A stretch of DNA of 39,220 nucleotides from an uncultured Planctomycetia bacterium (GTDB lineage Bacteria; Planctomycetota; Phycisphaerae; Phycisphaerales; SM1A02). Both the position numbers and the translations under genes were made by a program. Shown piece after piece: positions 1-9,894 of the stretch (the first letter of the stretch is position 1; every line of letters starts with the position of its first letter). Where the stretch lies: positions 1-39,220 of the forward strand of contig CALFOZ010000080.1 in NCBI GenBank assembly GCA_937919205.1, given 5' to 3'. Below the pieces are notes generated by a model that saw nothing but the letters and a program-made list of their open reading frames with translations, was not told the origin of the DNA and searched no databases.

Positions 1-282
1 AATTTCTGTCAGAATTGCCGCAAGTTCCTCCACTTTTTCGGCGTTGGGCAAGTCCTTGAATTTGCCCCCTGAGTTGCCCCAAGGATTTTTCACCGTCTCA
101 GTTTGCGCTGTTCCGGTGGGCGTTTGAATTGCCGAGGGCGAAGCCGCGGCGAGAGTCGCGCGCGCGGATAATGCAAGCGCCAACACGCCAACCGCGGCGG
201 AAGTTGCCGCGAAAGTAAACGCCAACGCAACGCGCGCGCCGCCCAACATTTTCGTAAGGCGTGGCGATGTAGCACTCATCAT
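1..282 (-). CDS. Hypothetical protein with N-terminal hydrophobic/signal-anchor segment (3' part beyond window edge)
   Basis: Open minus frame MMSATSPRLTKMLGGARVALAFTFAATSAAVGVLALALSARA...; its ATG overlaps the TGA stop of the upstream kinase gene (TGATG). Confidence 0.6.
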   Translation of the reverse strand, partial: MMSATSPRLTKMLGGARVALAFTFAATSAAVGVLALALSARATLAAASPSAIQTPTGTAQTETVKNPWGNSGGKFKDLPNAEKVEELAAILTEI

Positions 283-1196
283 CAACCCACTTTTGCGGCT
301 TTTCGGAATTGCTCCATGCGCGCGTTAATTTGATTTCTGTCCAACTTGGCAAGCCGATCAAGACCAAAGGCCTCAATAGTGAAACTTGCCATGACGGTTC
401 CCCACGACAAACCCTCTTGCACAACTTCAAGATCGCCACTGCCAGTCGCCGCGATGTGCGCCATCATGCCGCCGGCGAAACTATCGCCCGCGCCAGTGGG
501 ATCAATCACATGCTTGGCGTCGGCGGGAAACGCGGGCAACACCGCGACGCCATCGCGGTGCACCAACACGGCGCCATGCTCGCCCTTTTTCACAACCACA
601 AATTGCGGACCCATGTCAAGAATTGCCTTGCCCGCGGTGACAGCGTTGCGGTGATCGGTCAATTGCGCGGCCTCTTGATCATTCAGCACCACGCCGTCCA
701 CTTGCTGTAAAAGCAGTAGTAATTCAGGGCGCGCGATGTTGATCCACAAATCCATGGTGTCGCACACGGCCAATTCGCGGTGTGGAAATTGCGAAAGCAA
801 ATCGATTTGAACCGCGGGATGCGTGTTGCCCAAGAAAACAAATTTTGAATCTTGATACTCCATTGGAACTTTTGGCGGCGCCTCTTCAAGCACGCCAAGT
901 TCGGTGAAAAGTGTCTCGCGCTGATTCATGTTGTCCAAGTAGCGCCCGCCCCATGCAAATGTTTTGCTGGCGGCGCGCTTCTGCAAACCTTTGGTGCAAA
1001 TGTTTGGAAATCCGCGCAATACTTTTTCGTGATGCGCGGGCCAATCGCCACCCACCACGCCGACAAGACGAACTGGCGAAAGAAAACTTGCGGCGGCGGC
1101 AAAATAACTGCACGAACCACCAAGCACTTTTTCGGCACTGCCGATTGGTGTGTGGAGCGTGTCAATTCCGATGGTTCCGGTGACAATAAGGGACAT
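282..1196 (-). CDS. PfkB-family carbohydrate kinase
   Basis: ORF 282..1271; MSLIVTGTIGIDTLHTP...GGSCSYFAAAA and C-terminal DPTGAGDSFAGG signature. Start taken at MSLIVTG (1196). Confidence 0.9.
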   Translation of the reverse strand: MSLIVTGTIGIDTLHTPIGSAEKVLGGSCSYFAAAASFLSPVRLVGVVGGDWPAHHEKVLRGFPNICTKGLQKRAASKTFAWGGRYLDNMNQRETLFTELGVLEEAPPKVPMEYQDSKFVFLGNTHPAVQIDLLSQFPHRELAVCDTMDLWINIARPELLLLLQQVDGVVLNDQEAAQLTDHRNAVTAGKAILDMGPQFVVVKKGEHGAVLVHRDGVAVLPAFPADAKHVIDPTGAGDSFAGGMMAHIAATGSGDLEVVQEGLSWGTVMASFTIEAFGLDRLAKLDRNQINARMEQFRKAAKVG

Positions 1197-1317
1197 AGTG
1201 AGGCGAGTGTAGCGGCGGCGCAAATAGTATTGGGAGTTGCGTGCGAAGAAAGTTGCCGCAAACAAAAGCAAATACTTTCGGACCGCGCGGATTGTGTCGG
1301 CGCAACAGTGGCGCTGT

Positions 1318-2223
1318 TTAATCTTGCATGGACGAAGGCTGGGGTTTCACCAAGCCTTTAGACCAACCCAAACCAATCGCCACGCCAAGCAAAGAACCCG
1401 CGGCAATGTCCATGGGCATGGGCACACGAATGGGCGAAAGCGTGCCGTTGACAAACGCAATATCAGGTGAAACTGCGGCGCCAGTGAAAGCCAAAACCAG
1501 TTGCGCCACGCCAATCACAAGCGCGGGCATGGCGAACAACAGTATTGGTTGCGCGCGCGGGGCGATCATTCGACCAATCACGGCGGTGATCACGCCTGCG
1601 ATGGCGCACGCGCCAATCGCCTGCCCTTTGCTGGCGCCGACCATGGTGAAAAGAAGAATAGGAATTGCGGCAAGACCCGCCAACAGCGACAGCATGGCGC
1701 GCTTGTGAAAAATTTCGCCAGCGAATGTTCCATCGCGATCATGCGCTGGCACGTCAACAAGAGCGCCGCCCACTCGGAATGTGATCATGGCCGCGAGCAT
1801 TATGAACACGCCCCACACAATTGTTTCGGCGGCGGCAAGTTTCATGTTTGCGCCAAGAAAAACAAAGTCGCTGATGGTGCCGGTTTGCATGGCGTATGCG
1901 GCGAAGGCGCAACCCAACGCAAAGAGCGACACGACCGCGTTGATAGGTTTGGCCAGCGTAAGCGTGATCAATAGCGCGATGATCATGGCCACAAGAACCG
2001 CGGCGATTGCCAGCATGGGTTGCGTTGCCACCAACAGCGCGGGCGAGGCGGCGCCGCGCGGCGACACGCAAAATCGCGAGGCGAACACGCCTACAAGCGC
2101 CACGATGATGATGACAATGCAGAGCACCACTGTGCGGAGAACGCTGGATTCGGCGGCGGGCGCGGTGATTTGTGGCGCGGTTGAATGATTGGTTTCAGAG
2201 GCTTCTTGCATTGATGGGTCCAT
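1318..2223 (-). CDS. Hypothetical multi-pass membrane protein
   Basis: 301 aa with many hydrophobic segments (VVLCIVIIIVALVGVF, AIAAVLVAMIIALLITL, etc.); no family recognised. Confidence 0.7.
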   Translation of the reverse strand: MDPSMQEASETNHSTAPQITAPAAESSVLRTVVLCIVIIIVALVGVFASRFCVSPRGAASPALLVATQPMLAIAAVLVAMIIALLITLTLAKPINAVVSLFALGCAFAAYAMQTGTISDFVFLGANMKLAAAETIVWGVFIMLAAMITFRVGGALVDVPAHDRDGTFAGEIFHKRAMLSLLAGLAAIPILLFTMVGASKGQAIGACAIAGVITAVIGRMIAPRAQPILLFAMPALVIGVAQLVLAFTGAAVSPDIAFVNGTLSPIRVPMPMDIAAGSLLGVAIGLGWSKGLVKPQPSSMQD

Positions 2224-2346
2224 TGCGTGCAGAACAAAGTGTATGGTTTTGCTGTCTTTGTGCGTTCACTGCTTGCGTATTCTAATTGCGGTTTTCGCAA
2301 GCGCATCATGCAAGCGGATGTCCGTGGCGGCAACTCGGGAACCCGC

Positions 2347-2352
2347 TATCTT
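2347..2352 (+). promoter_or_regulatory. Predicted -10 (TATCTT) of leaderless hutH
   Basis: TATCTT-TTGCGC-ATG: 6-nt spacer to ATG at 2359; no SD. Confidence 0.6.
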
Positions 2353-2358
2353 TTGCGC

Positions 2359-3867
2359 ATGCCACACACGCAACCCATCCAACTCAACGGCGAGCCGCTC
2401 ACCATACGCATGGTTCACCAAGTGGCGCGCCTTGGCCGCGTCGCACAGATTGGCGCAACTGGCCGCGCGAATCTTTTGCGCGCGCGCGAAGCCGTGAATA
2501 AAGTCGCCGCCGGCAACACCGCCGTGTACGGAATTAACACGGGCTTTGGTTCGCTGGCTCACGTGCGCGTGCCCACGGATCAACTGCGCCAACTGCAACA
2601 CAATATTGTTCGCTCGCACGCGGCTGGCGTGGGCAAGCCGCTTCCAACCGATGTTGTACGCGGCATGCTGTTTATTCTTGCGGCAAGTTTGTGCCGCGGC
2701 CACAGCGGCGTGCGCGTGGAAGTGGTCGAGCGCATTCTGCACATGCTGGCGCACGACATCACGCCGGTTGTTCCAGAAATTGGCAGTGTTGGCGCCAGCG
2801 GTGATTTGGCGCCGCTTGCGCACGCCATGCTTTCACTACTTGGCGAAGGCGATGTGATTGTTGCGGGCAAAACAATCAGCGCCAACGCCGCGTTGAAAGC
2901 CGCCAACTTGCAACCGCTTCAACTTGAAGCCAAGGAAGGACTCGCGCTTCTCAACGGCACGCACCTTATGGCCTCGCGCGCCGCGCTTGCATTTGAGGAG
3001 ATCGACACACTGCGTGGCGCCACCATCAACGCCGCCGCCATGAGCATGGACGCGTGCCTGGCCAGCCACTCTCCGCTTGATGAGCGCATTCATATTGCGC
3101 GCAATCAGCCTGGGCAAATTACTGTGGCCGCCGCCTTGCGCGGACTTCTTGCGGGCTCCAATATTCCAGCCTCGCACAAGGACAATGATCCGCGCGTGCA
3201 AGATCCATACGGCCTTCGCTGTGCGGCGCAAGTGATTGGCGCGGCGTTTGATCAACTGGACAGTGCGCGGCTTGTTGTGGAGCGCGAGCTTGGCGCCGTG
3301 ACCGACAATCCGCTTGTTTTTGTTGATGATTCCGGAGCTTTCGAAATTGTGAGCGGCGGAAATTTTCACGGCATGCCACTGGCGCTTGCAATGGATCAAG
3401 CCAAGATCGCGCTTTGCCACATTGCGGGCATTAGTGAGCGCAGAACATTCTGGGTGCTGTCTGGACACGACACAGTGAATCGCGTACAGCCGCACCTTGC
3501 AACAAGTCCCGGTCTTGAAAGTGGCCTGATGATTACGCAGTACACCGCCGCCGCGTGTTGCAACGAGTTGCAAAGTTTGGCGCACCCTGCGAGTGTTGGA
3601 AATGTTTCCACCTGCGGCGGTATAGAGGATTACAACTCGTTTGGCCCCACCAGCGCAACGCAACTTGCGCGCTCGGTGGAATTATGCCGCAGTGTGATCG
3701 CCATTGAGTTGTATGTGATGACGCAAGCGCTTGAGGCACAGCGGCCGCTTCGCTCGGGCGCTGGCGTTGAAGCCATGCACGCGTTGGTGCGCTCGCACGT
3801 GAAGCCGTTGTCTGGCGATCGCAGTCCCGCGCCAGATCTTGCGGCGATTATTAAGTTGATCGATTGA
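2359..3867 (+). CDS. hutH: Histidine ammonia-lyase
   Basis: MIO-forming motif GSVGASGDLAPLAH, YGINTGFGSLA, and full-length HAL-like sequence. Start set at ATG 2359 rather than ORF start 2227. Confidence 0.96.
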   Translation: MPHTQPIQLNGEPLTIRMVHQVARLGRVAQIGATGRANLLRAREAVNKVAAGNTAVYGINTGFGSLAHVRVPTDQLRQLQHNIVRSHAAGVGKPLPTDVVRGMLFILAASLCRGHSGVRVEVVERILHMLAHDITPVVPEIGSVGASGDLAPLAHAMLSLLGEGDVIVAGKTISANAALKAANLQPLQLEAKEGLALLNGTHLMASRAALAFEEIDTLRGATINAAAMSMDACLASHSPLDERIHIARNQPGQITVAAALRGLLAGSNIPASHKDNDPRVQDPYGLRCAAQVIGAAFDQLDSARLVVERELGAVTDNPLVFVDDSGAFEIVSGGNFHGMPLALAMDQAKIALCHIAGISERRTFWVLSGHDTVNRVQPHLATSPGLESGLMITQYTAAACCNELQSLAHPASVGNVSTCGGIEDYNSFGPTSATQLARSVELCRSVIAIELYVMTQALEAQRPLRSGAGVEAMHALVRSHVKPLSGDRSPAPDLAAIIKLID

Positions 3868-3909
3868 TGCGGCGCGAACAATATCTCGAACAAGGTTGGT
3901 GAATGCCGC

Positions 3910-3915
3910 TATCTT
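3910..3915 (+). promoter_or_regulatory. Predicted -10 (TATCTT) of leaderless MFS transporter
   Basis: CCGCTATCTTTGGCGCATG, near-identical to the hutH start region; 6-nt spacer to ATG 3922. Confidence 0.6.
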
Positions 3916-3921
3916 TGGCGC

Positions 3922-5295
3922 ATGAATGGCGTTGGCGTGAATAGCGAAATGAGAGGCATAAACCGCGCAAACACAACTGGCAACCCCTCCGCCAACTCAA
4001 CAAAAAAGATCTGGACCGTCATTGGCGCCTCCAGCGCGGGCACGCTGATTGAGTGGTACGACTTTTATATTTTTGGAAGCCTGGCCACCATCATCGCCAA
4101 AAATTTCTTTCCGCAGACCGACCCCACCGCCGCGCTGTTGTTCACGCTGGCCACATTTGCTACCGGATTTGTGGTGCGACCTTTTGGCGCGATCGTGTTT
4201 GGCCGCATCGGTGATTTGGTGGGTCGCAAACATGCATTCTTAGTCACGCTGTTAATCATGGGCTTCAGCACCACGCTGATTGGCGCGCTTCCAACCTATG
4301 ACCAAGTTGGAGTAGTGGCACCTATTTTGCTTTTAGCACTGCGGCTTTTGCAAGGTCTTGCTCTTGGCGGCGAATATGGCGGCGCGGCGACCTATGTGGC
4401 CGAGCACGCGCCAACTCATCGACGCGGTTTCTACACATCATTTATTCAGACCACTGCAACGCTTGGATTGTTTGCGTCGCTAGGAGTGATTCTGTTGTGC
4501 CGTTTGCAATTAGGCGACTCCACTTTCACGGCATGGGGTTGGCGCATTCCATTTCTATTGTCGCTGGCGTTGGTGGCGTTCTCTTATTTCGTGCGCAGAA
4601 AATTGCACGAGTCACCGGTGTTTGTGGAATTAAAAAACTCTGGAAAGGCTTCAAAACAACCGCTTCGAGATAGTTTTTGCAACCGCGAAAACCTAAAGTT
4701 GGTGTTGATCGCGCTATTCGCGGCCACCATGGGCCAAGGTGTGGTCTGGTACACGGGCCAGTTCTACGCGCTGTACTACATGCAGACCGTTCTGAAAATT
4801 GATTTTGTGCTGGCCAACAAAATCATGGCCGTGGCACTGCTTATGGCCACTCCATTCTTTGTGGTGTTCGGCGCGCTCAGCGACCGCGTTGGTCGCAAGC
4901 CACTCATGATGCTTGGATGTTTTCTAGCGCTGATTTTTTGGATTCCAATTTATAAAGCCATGACTGTGGCCGCCACGCAAGAGGGCGGACCAGATGCGAC
5001 AACATTAACGCTATTGATATTTGCGCAAGTGTTTTTTGTAACGCTGGTGTATGGACCCATCGCCGCGTTCTTGGTTGAAATGTTTCCCACGCGCATCCGC
5101 TACACATCTATGTCACTGCCCTATCACATTGGCAATGGCGTGTTCGGTGGATTGGTGCCGCTCATTGGAACGTGGGCGGTGGCAACTTTCAACAACACAC
5201 TCGCGGGCTTGTATTACCCAATGGCCATCACCGCTATCACCTTGGTGTTGGGATTGTTCCTACTGCGTGACCGACACCGCGAAGCGTTGAGTTAA
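3922..5295 (+). CDS. MFS transporter, metabolite:H+ symporter (MHS) type; candidate histidine/urocanate transporter
   Basis: GTLIEWYDFYIFGSLA, GRIGDLVGRKHAF, SDRVGRKPLM motifs; located between hutH and hutU. Confidence 0.88.
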   Translation: MNGVGVNSEMRGINRANTTGNPSANSTKKIWTVIGASSAGTLIEWYDFYIFGSLATIIAKNFFPQTDPTAALLFTLATFATGFVVRPFGAIVFGRIGDLVGRKHAFLVTLLIMGFSTTLIGALPTYDQVGVVAPILLLALRLLQGLALGGEYGGAATYVAEHAPTHRRGFYTSFIQTTATLGLFASLGVILLCRLQLGDSTFTAWGWRIPFLLSLALVAFSYFVRRKLHESPVFVELKNSGKASKQPLRDSFCNRENLKLVLIALFAATMGQGVVWYTGQFYALYYMQTVLKIDFVLANKIMAVALLMATPFFVVFGALSDRVGRKPLMMLGCFLALIFWIPIYKAMTVAATQEGGPDATTLTLLIFAQVFFVTLVYGPIAAFLVEMFPTRIRYTSMSLPYHIGNGVFGGLVPLIGTWAVATFNNTLAGLYYPMAITAITLVLGLFLLRDRHREALS

Positions 5296-5384
5296 CCTGT
5301 TGGGCGAAATGGGGTTTTCGCCACAATTTACGGCAAATGTGACAAATTTGAATACGCAAGAAGAAATCAACCACTCCCCTGCGC

Positions 5385-5390
5385 TAAAGT
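5385..5390 (+). promoter_or_regulatory. Predicted -10 (TAAAGT) of leaderless hutU
   Basis: TAAAGT-GCTCGC-ATG, 6-nt spacer to ATG 5397; no SD. Confidence 0.55.
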
Positions 5391-5396
5391 GCTCGC

Positions 5397-7070
5397 ATGT
5401 CCATGCTGAACAAAGTCGACGCCCCCACCCGCACCATTCGCGCGCCGCGCGGCAATCAACGCGTGTGTAAAAGTTGGGCGGCCGAAGCCGCCATGCGCAT
5501 GTTGATGAACAACCTTGACGCCGAAGTTGCGGAGCGTCCGCAAGATTTGGTTGTGTACGGCGGCCGCGGTCAGGCCGCGCGCAATTGGGAGTGCTATGAC
5601 GCCATCATCGCCTCGCTGAAATCACTGGATGTTGATGAAACGTTGCTGGTGCAAAGCGGCAAGCCTGTTGGAATTGTTCGCACGCAAGTGAACGCGCCGC
5701 GGGTGTTGATTGCAAATTCAAACTTGGTGCCGCACTGGGCCACGCAAGAACATTTTGACGATCTCGCTGGCCGCGGCTTGATGATGTATGGACAAATGAC
5801 CGCGGGCAGTTGGATTTACATTGGCACGCAAGGCATCTTGCAAGGCACGTATGAAACATACGCCGAGTGCGCGCGCCAACATTTTGGCGGCACATTACAA
5901 GGCACGCTGAATGTCACCGCGGGTTGCGGCGGCATGGGCGGCGCGCAACCGCTCGCTATTACCATGAATGAAGGCACCTGCCTGCTTGCGGATATCTGCA
6001 TGGAAAGGCTTGAAAAACGCAAGCATGACCGCTACTTGGACGAGATCTTCACGGACTTGGACAAAGCGATCGACCGCGCCATTGAATTGAAAAAAACAAA
6101 GCAAGCCATAAGCGTTGGCGTGCTTGCCAACGCGGTTGATTTGCTGGCGCGCCTGCACACGCGCAAAATTATTCCAGAGACGCTGACCGATCAGACCAGC
6201 GCGCACGATCCGCTTGAAGGCTATTACCCGCAAGGCATGTCGCGCGTTGAGGCGGACGAACTTCGCAAGAGCGATCCTGTTGAGTATCAGCGCCGCAGTT
6301 GCGCCAGCATGAAAGAGCATGTGCGCTTGATGGTTGGGTTTCAAAATGCCGGCAGTAAAGTTTTTGATTACGGCAATAACATTCGCCAGCGCGCCCTTGA
6401 TGCCGGCTTGACCAACGCGTTCGCATTTCCTGGCTTTGTTCCCGCGTACATTCGTCCGCAATTCTGCACGGGCCGCGGTCCATTCCGTTGGGTGGCGCTC
6501 TCTGGCGATCCCGCCGACATTCGCGCCACCGATGAAGCCGTGTTAAAATTATTTCCGCATGACAAATCGCTGGCGCGTTGGATTCACATGGCGCAAGAGC
6601 GCGTGGCGTTCCAAGGTTTGCCCGCGCGCATTTGTTGGCTGGGTCTGGGCGAGCGCGCCAAGGCCGGGCTTCGCTTTAACGAAATGGTGGCCAATGGGGA
6701 GGTAAAAGCCCCAATTGTGATTGGCCGCGACCATCTTGATTGCGGCAGTGTTGCCAGTCCAAATCGCGAGACAGAAGCCATGCTTGATGGCACCGACGCC
6801 GTGAGCGATTGGCCACTGCTGAACTTTGCGGTGAACATTGCAAGCGGCGCTAGTTGGACAAGTTTCCATCACGGCGGCGGAGTGGGAATTGGTTTCAGCC
6901 AGCACGCGGGCCAAGTTGTTGTTGCCGATGGCACGCCGTTGGCCGCGCAACAACTCGAGCGCGTGCTCACCAACGATCCAATGATGGGCGTGTTCCGCCA
7001 CGCGGACGCGGGCTATGAACTTGCCAAGGAATGCGCCGTGAAACTTGGCGTGCAAATTCCAATGCAGTGA
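5397..7070 (+). CDS. hutU: Urocanate hydratase (urocanase)
   Basis: Full-length urocanase: [66 protein letters not shown]. Confidence 0.97.
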   Translation: MSMLNKVDAPTRTIRAPRGNQRVCKSWAAEAAMRMLMNNLDAEVAERPQDLVVYGGRGQAARNWECYDAIIASLKSLDVDETLLVQSGKPVGIVRTQVNAPRVLIANSNLVPHWATQEHFDDLAGRGLMMYGQMTAGSWIYIGTQGILQGTYETYAECARQHFGGTLQGTLNVTAGCGGMGGAQPLAITMNEGTCLLADICMERLEKRKHDRYLDEIFTDLDKAIDRAIELKKTKQAISVGVLANAVDLLARLHTRKIIPETLTDQTSAHDPLEGYYPQGMSRVEADELRKSDPVEYQRRSCASMKEHVRLMVGFQNAGSKVFDYGNNIRQRALDAGLTNAFAFPGFVPAYIRPQFCTGRGPFRWVALSGDPADIRATDEAVLKLFPHDKSLARWIHMAQERVAFQGLPARICWLGLGERAKAGLRFNEMVANGEVKAPIVIGRDHLDCGSVASPNRETEAMLDGTDAVSDWPLLNFAVNIASGASWTSFHHGGGVGIGFSQHAGQVVVADGTPLAAQQLERVLTNDPMMGVFRHADAGYELAKECAVKLGVQIPMQ

Positions 7071-7082
7071 TGAAATTACTTT

Positions 7083-8054
7083 TTACACACTGGCCGCGGC
7101 GCGGCGCAATCGATCAAGCACGGCGAACCATAAACCGTCCTGGCCTTGCGGCTCCTCAATGACAATGTGAGTCAGCCCCGAAATTTCCGCCTCGCGCAAC
7201 TTTGAATACAACATGTGCGCGTATGCGGACGCATCGGTTTGCATTTGAATGCCAATGTGCGGCGCCGACACGCGCGCGCTGTCAAGCGTGAGCACCGCGG
7301 CGGGCTCATTCAGCGTGGCCAGAAAAGATTCCAACCGATTGGACGGCACCAACATGGTTGGAATTTTTGGCGCGTAGTGAATCAGCCGCGTGCCTGGACT
7401 CACGCCCTGGCCAATGCCTTGCGCAACTTCCACCGCGCCCAACGCGCGCGCCAGTGACTCCAGCGTGATGGAGCCGGGCCTGCGAATCACAGGCTTTTCA
7501 CCTGTTAAATCAAGCACCGTGCTTTCAATTCCAAAGTTGGCGCGGCCGCCTTCAAGCACCAACAAATCTTCTTGCTCCGGAAAATCCGCCATCACATGCT
7601 CGGTGGTTGTGGGCGAAATATGTCCCGAACGATTCGCACTTGGCGCGCTGATGGGTCCATCAACGGCGTACAACAACGCGCGCGCAACGGGATGCATGGG
7701 CGAACGCACGGCGATGGTTTGCAAACCCGCGGTGGCCTCGTCGGGCACGTCAATGGCCTTGTTTAAAATCATGGTGAGCGGACCGGGCCAAAATTTTGCG
7801 GCCAGTCTGCTGCAGCGCAAGTCCCAACCAGACACAAGCGTGCGCGCCTCCACGGCGTCAAGCACGTGCGCGATCAACGGATTGTCGGACGGCCGCCCCT
7901 TGATTTCATAAATCAATTTCAAACCGTCAACAGCGAAAGTGCTGGCGCCAAGTCCGTATACGGTCTCGGTTGGGAACGCCACAACGCCGCCCGCTTCAAT
8001 GCGCGCCGCGGCCTCTTCAATTCCCGCGTGATTACTTTGCAATAGTCGTGGCAT
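7083..8054 (-). CDS. L-threonylcarbamoyladenylate synthase (Sua5/YciO/YrdC)
   Basis: GGVVAFPTETVYGLGA, KGRPSDNPLIAHV, GPISAPSANRSGHISPTT; C-terminal Sua5-type extension. Confidence 0.93.
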   Translation of the reverse strand: MPRLLQSNHAGIEEAAARIEAGGVVAFPTETVYGLGASTFAVDGLKLIYEIKGRPSDNPLIAHVLDAVEARTLVSGWDLRCSRLAAKFWPGPLTMILNKAIDVPDEATAGLQTIAVRSPMHPVARALLYAVDGPISAPSANRSGHISPTTTEHVMADFPEQEDLLVLEGGRANFGIESTVLDLTGEKPVIRRPGSITLESLARALGAVEVAQGIGQGVSPGTRLIHYAPKIPTMLVPSNRLESFLATLNEPAAVLTLDSARVSAPHIGIQMQTDASAYAHMLYSKLREAEISGLTHIVIEEPQGQDGLWFAVLDRLRRAAASV

Positions 8055-9849
8055 TTTTTGCGGACCCATCATTGTCGGGATCAAACACATTCAACTCAAT
8101 GCGATTCATTTGCAAACCCGTTCCCATGTTCATCCACAGCGACGCGATGGCGTTGTTGTACTCAACCATGGAAAGGATTTCCTGATTTTGGGCGCCGGCC
8201 AATTCGTTCTGCCGCTGAAATTTCAAACTGAGAAACTCCGGCGTCAAACTTGGAATGGTTTGCTCATCCACCATGAGCGCGCGCATATTTTCTGCTTGCG
8301 CCAAACGAAACGCGCGCGTCTGCTCAATCAATCGATATTGCGTGTCAATGTTGCGCAGAGAATCTTTGACCAAGTACACCACCTGCTGAATCGCGGCGCG
8401 GTAGGTGATGACGGCCTTGGAACGCTCCAGCCGCGACCGACGGTAATTGGCTTCTGGAGCGCGGTTTCCGATAGGTTGACTGAAATTGGCGCCCACCAAA
8501 TAGCTCATGAAATTAGCCGCGCCAACCTCGCTCCATGCCTGGCTGTAGTCGCCGTTCTGCGTGTCCATGCCTTGAAATTGCAACTGCGCCGTCAAGTTCA
8601 GCGAGGGCAAGCGGCCGTTGTCGGCAACCACTTGGCGAATGCTTGCGTCATCAACGCCAAGCAACGCCTGCGTGATGATTGGACTTTGATCAACGCCCGT
8701 GCCAATGGCGTCCTTCAATGAAAATGCAAGCGGCTCATCCACCATGAAATCCGTCGGGACAATCATGGTCTCGTCGCCAACTGGAAAATTGGAATCGTTC
8801 AGCAGTACTTTTAATTTGTCCACAGCCGCGGTCACTTCGCGTTGCGCGCGAATCACTTGGCTCTTGCGGTCCTCCACCTTGGCCACGGCGTCGGCGTAGT
8901 TGGCAAGCGTGGCGTCAAAACTGCGCCGCTTGAAAAGCACGTCGCGCACTTCGGTGCCAACTTTCACAAGCCACTGCGCCACCACCACGCGCTGGCGCGC
9001 AAGCACAACTTGCCAATAGGCGGCCTCCACATCGCGGCACACCATGAGCAAGTTGGCGCGCAACTGTTGCAAACTGCGCCGATCATTGTTGCGCGCAATA
9101 CGAATGCCCGCCATGTTCACATCGCTTCCAAAACCCTGCAAAAGTGGCTGAGTTAGACCAAGTTGCACGCTGTTGATCCACGCTGGATTAGGCGTGTAGC
9201 CGCTGTCTGGATAGAGCTTGGTGTATTGATTTACGACAGTGGCGCTGAACTGTCCGCCTGTTTCCATGGGCGTTTGAATGCCGCTGGAAAAATTGAACTG
9301 ACGAAATTGATTCATGAAGTCAACGGGAATGGGGACAGTGCTTTGACCCAGATTGATGTCCTGCGCCGGCGCGTTAGAAATATTCGCCTGCGTGCTGGCC
9401 ACAAACGAAGAATCAAATGCGGCTTGCGCCGCCACCAACTCCGCTTGCGTAACGCCTTGTTGCAAACGTGCAACTTGCGTTCCAAGATTGTGCTCCACTG
9501 AAATTCGAATGGCGTCTTTTAAAGATAAATTCACTTCGGGATACGGCTTGCCATACAAGTCACTGCCAAGCGGCATGCCTGCTCCAGCCTCTGAGATTTG
9601 TGGTCCCAAAGAATCAAGTTGCACGCGGCGTTTCTGCAACGCGTTGAACACCTGATTCACTTCGCGCGTGACGGGCTTCACTGGATCTTGCGTTGGCGCC
9701 TGCGCCAATTCACGCGCCACGGCGGTATCCATGGCGTGGCGCAAACCCTCGGTTCCATCGGGATCGTCCATGGGCGAATTGCAAGAACACACGCAAACCG
9801 CCGCAAGAAGGGCAAATACGAGCGCCTGATATGGCCGACGGAGAATCAT
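8032..9849 (-). CDS. Outer-membrane efflux protein, TolC family
   Basis: Lipoprotein-like N-terminus (LLAAVCVCSCNS), LSLKDAIRISVEHN, long coiled-coil regions and duplicated OEP-type architecture. Confidence 0.82.
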   Translation of the reverse strand: MILRRPYQALVFALLAAVCVCSCNSPMDDPDGTEGLRHAMDTAVARELAQAPTQDPVKPVTREVNQVFNALQKRRVQLDSLGPQISEAGAGMPLGSDLYGKPYPEVNLSLKDAIRISVEHNLGTQVARLQQGVTQAELVAAQAAFDSSFVASTQANISNAPAQDINLGQSTVPIPVDFMNQFRQFNFSSGIQTPMETGGQFSATVVNQYTKLYPDSGYTPNPAWINSVQLGLTQPLLQGFGSDVNMAGIRIARNNDRRSLQQLRANLLMVCRDVEAAYWQVVLARQRVVVAQWLVKVGTEVRDVLFKRRSFDATLANYADAVAKVEDRKSQVIRAQREVTAAVDKLKVLLNDSNFPVGDETMIVPTDFMVDEPLAFSLKDAIGTGVDQSPIITQALLGVDDASIRQVVADNGRLPSLNLTAQLQFQGMDTQNGDYSQAWSEVGAANFMSYLVGANFSQPIGNRAPEANYRRSRLERSKAVITYRAAIQQVVYLVKDSLRNIDTQYRLIEQTRAFRLAQAENMRALMVDEQTIPSLTPEFLSLKFQRQNELAGAQNQEILSMVEYNNAIASLWMNMGTGLQMNRIELNVFDPDNDGSAKNATTIAK

Positions 9850-9881
9850 GAAGTGTGCACTGTATACAAACCAAAAATGCG

Positions 9882-9887
9882 TAGAAT
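9882..9887 (+). promoter_or_regulatory. Predicted -10 (TAGAAT) of near-leaderless SH3-protein gene
   Basis: TAGAAT-CGATTTC-ATG, 7-nt spacer to ATG 9895. Confidence 0.45.
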
Positions 9888-9894
9888 CGATTTC

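Noticed and set aside
2227-2358. N-terminal extension of hutH ORF
   Set aside because: Sequence MQNKVYGFAVFVRSLL... is not HAL-like; the -10 element 6 nt before ATG 2359 argues this is promoter DNA.
2836-3663. 275-aa minus-strand ORF antisense to hutH
   Set aside because: Overlaps conserved hutH coding sequence; no plausible domain, typical GC-rich shadow ORF.
8110-8721. 203-aa plus-strand ORF antisense to the TolC-like gene
   Set aside because: Shadow ORF rich in His/Arg; no start signals or domain.
9598-9894. N-terminal extension of the SH3-protein ORF
   Set aside because: Antisense to the 5' end of the TolC-like gene; signal peptide and -10/start arrangement place the start at 9895.
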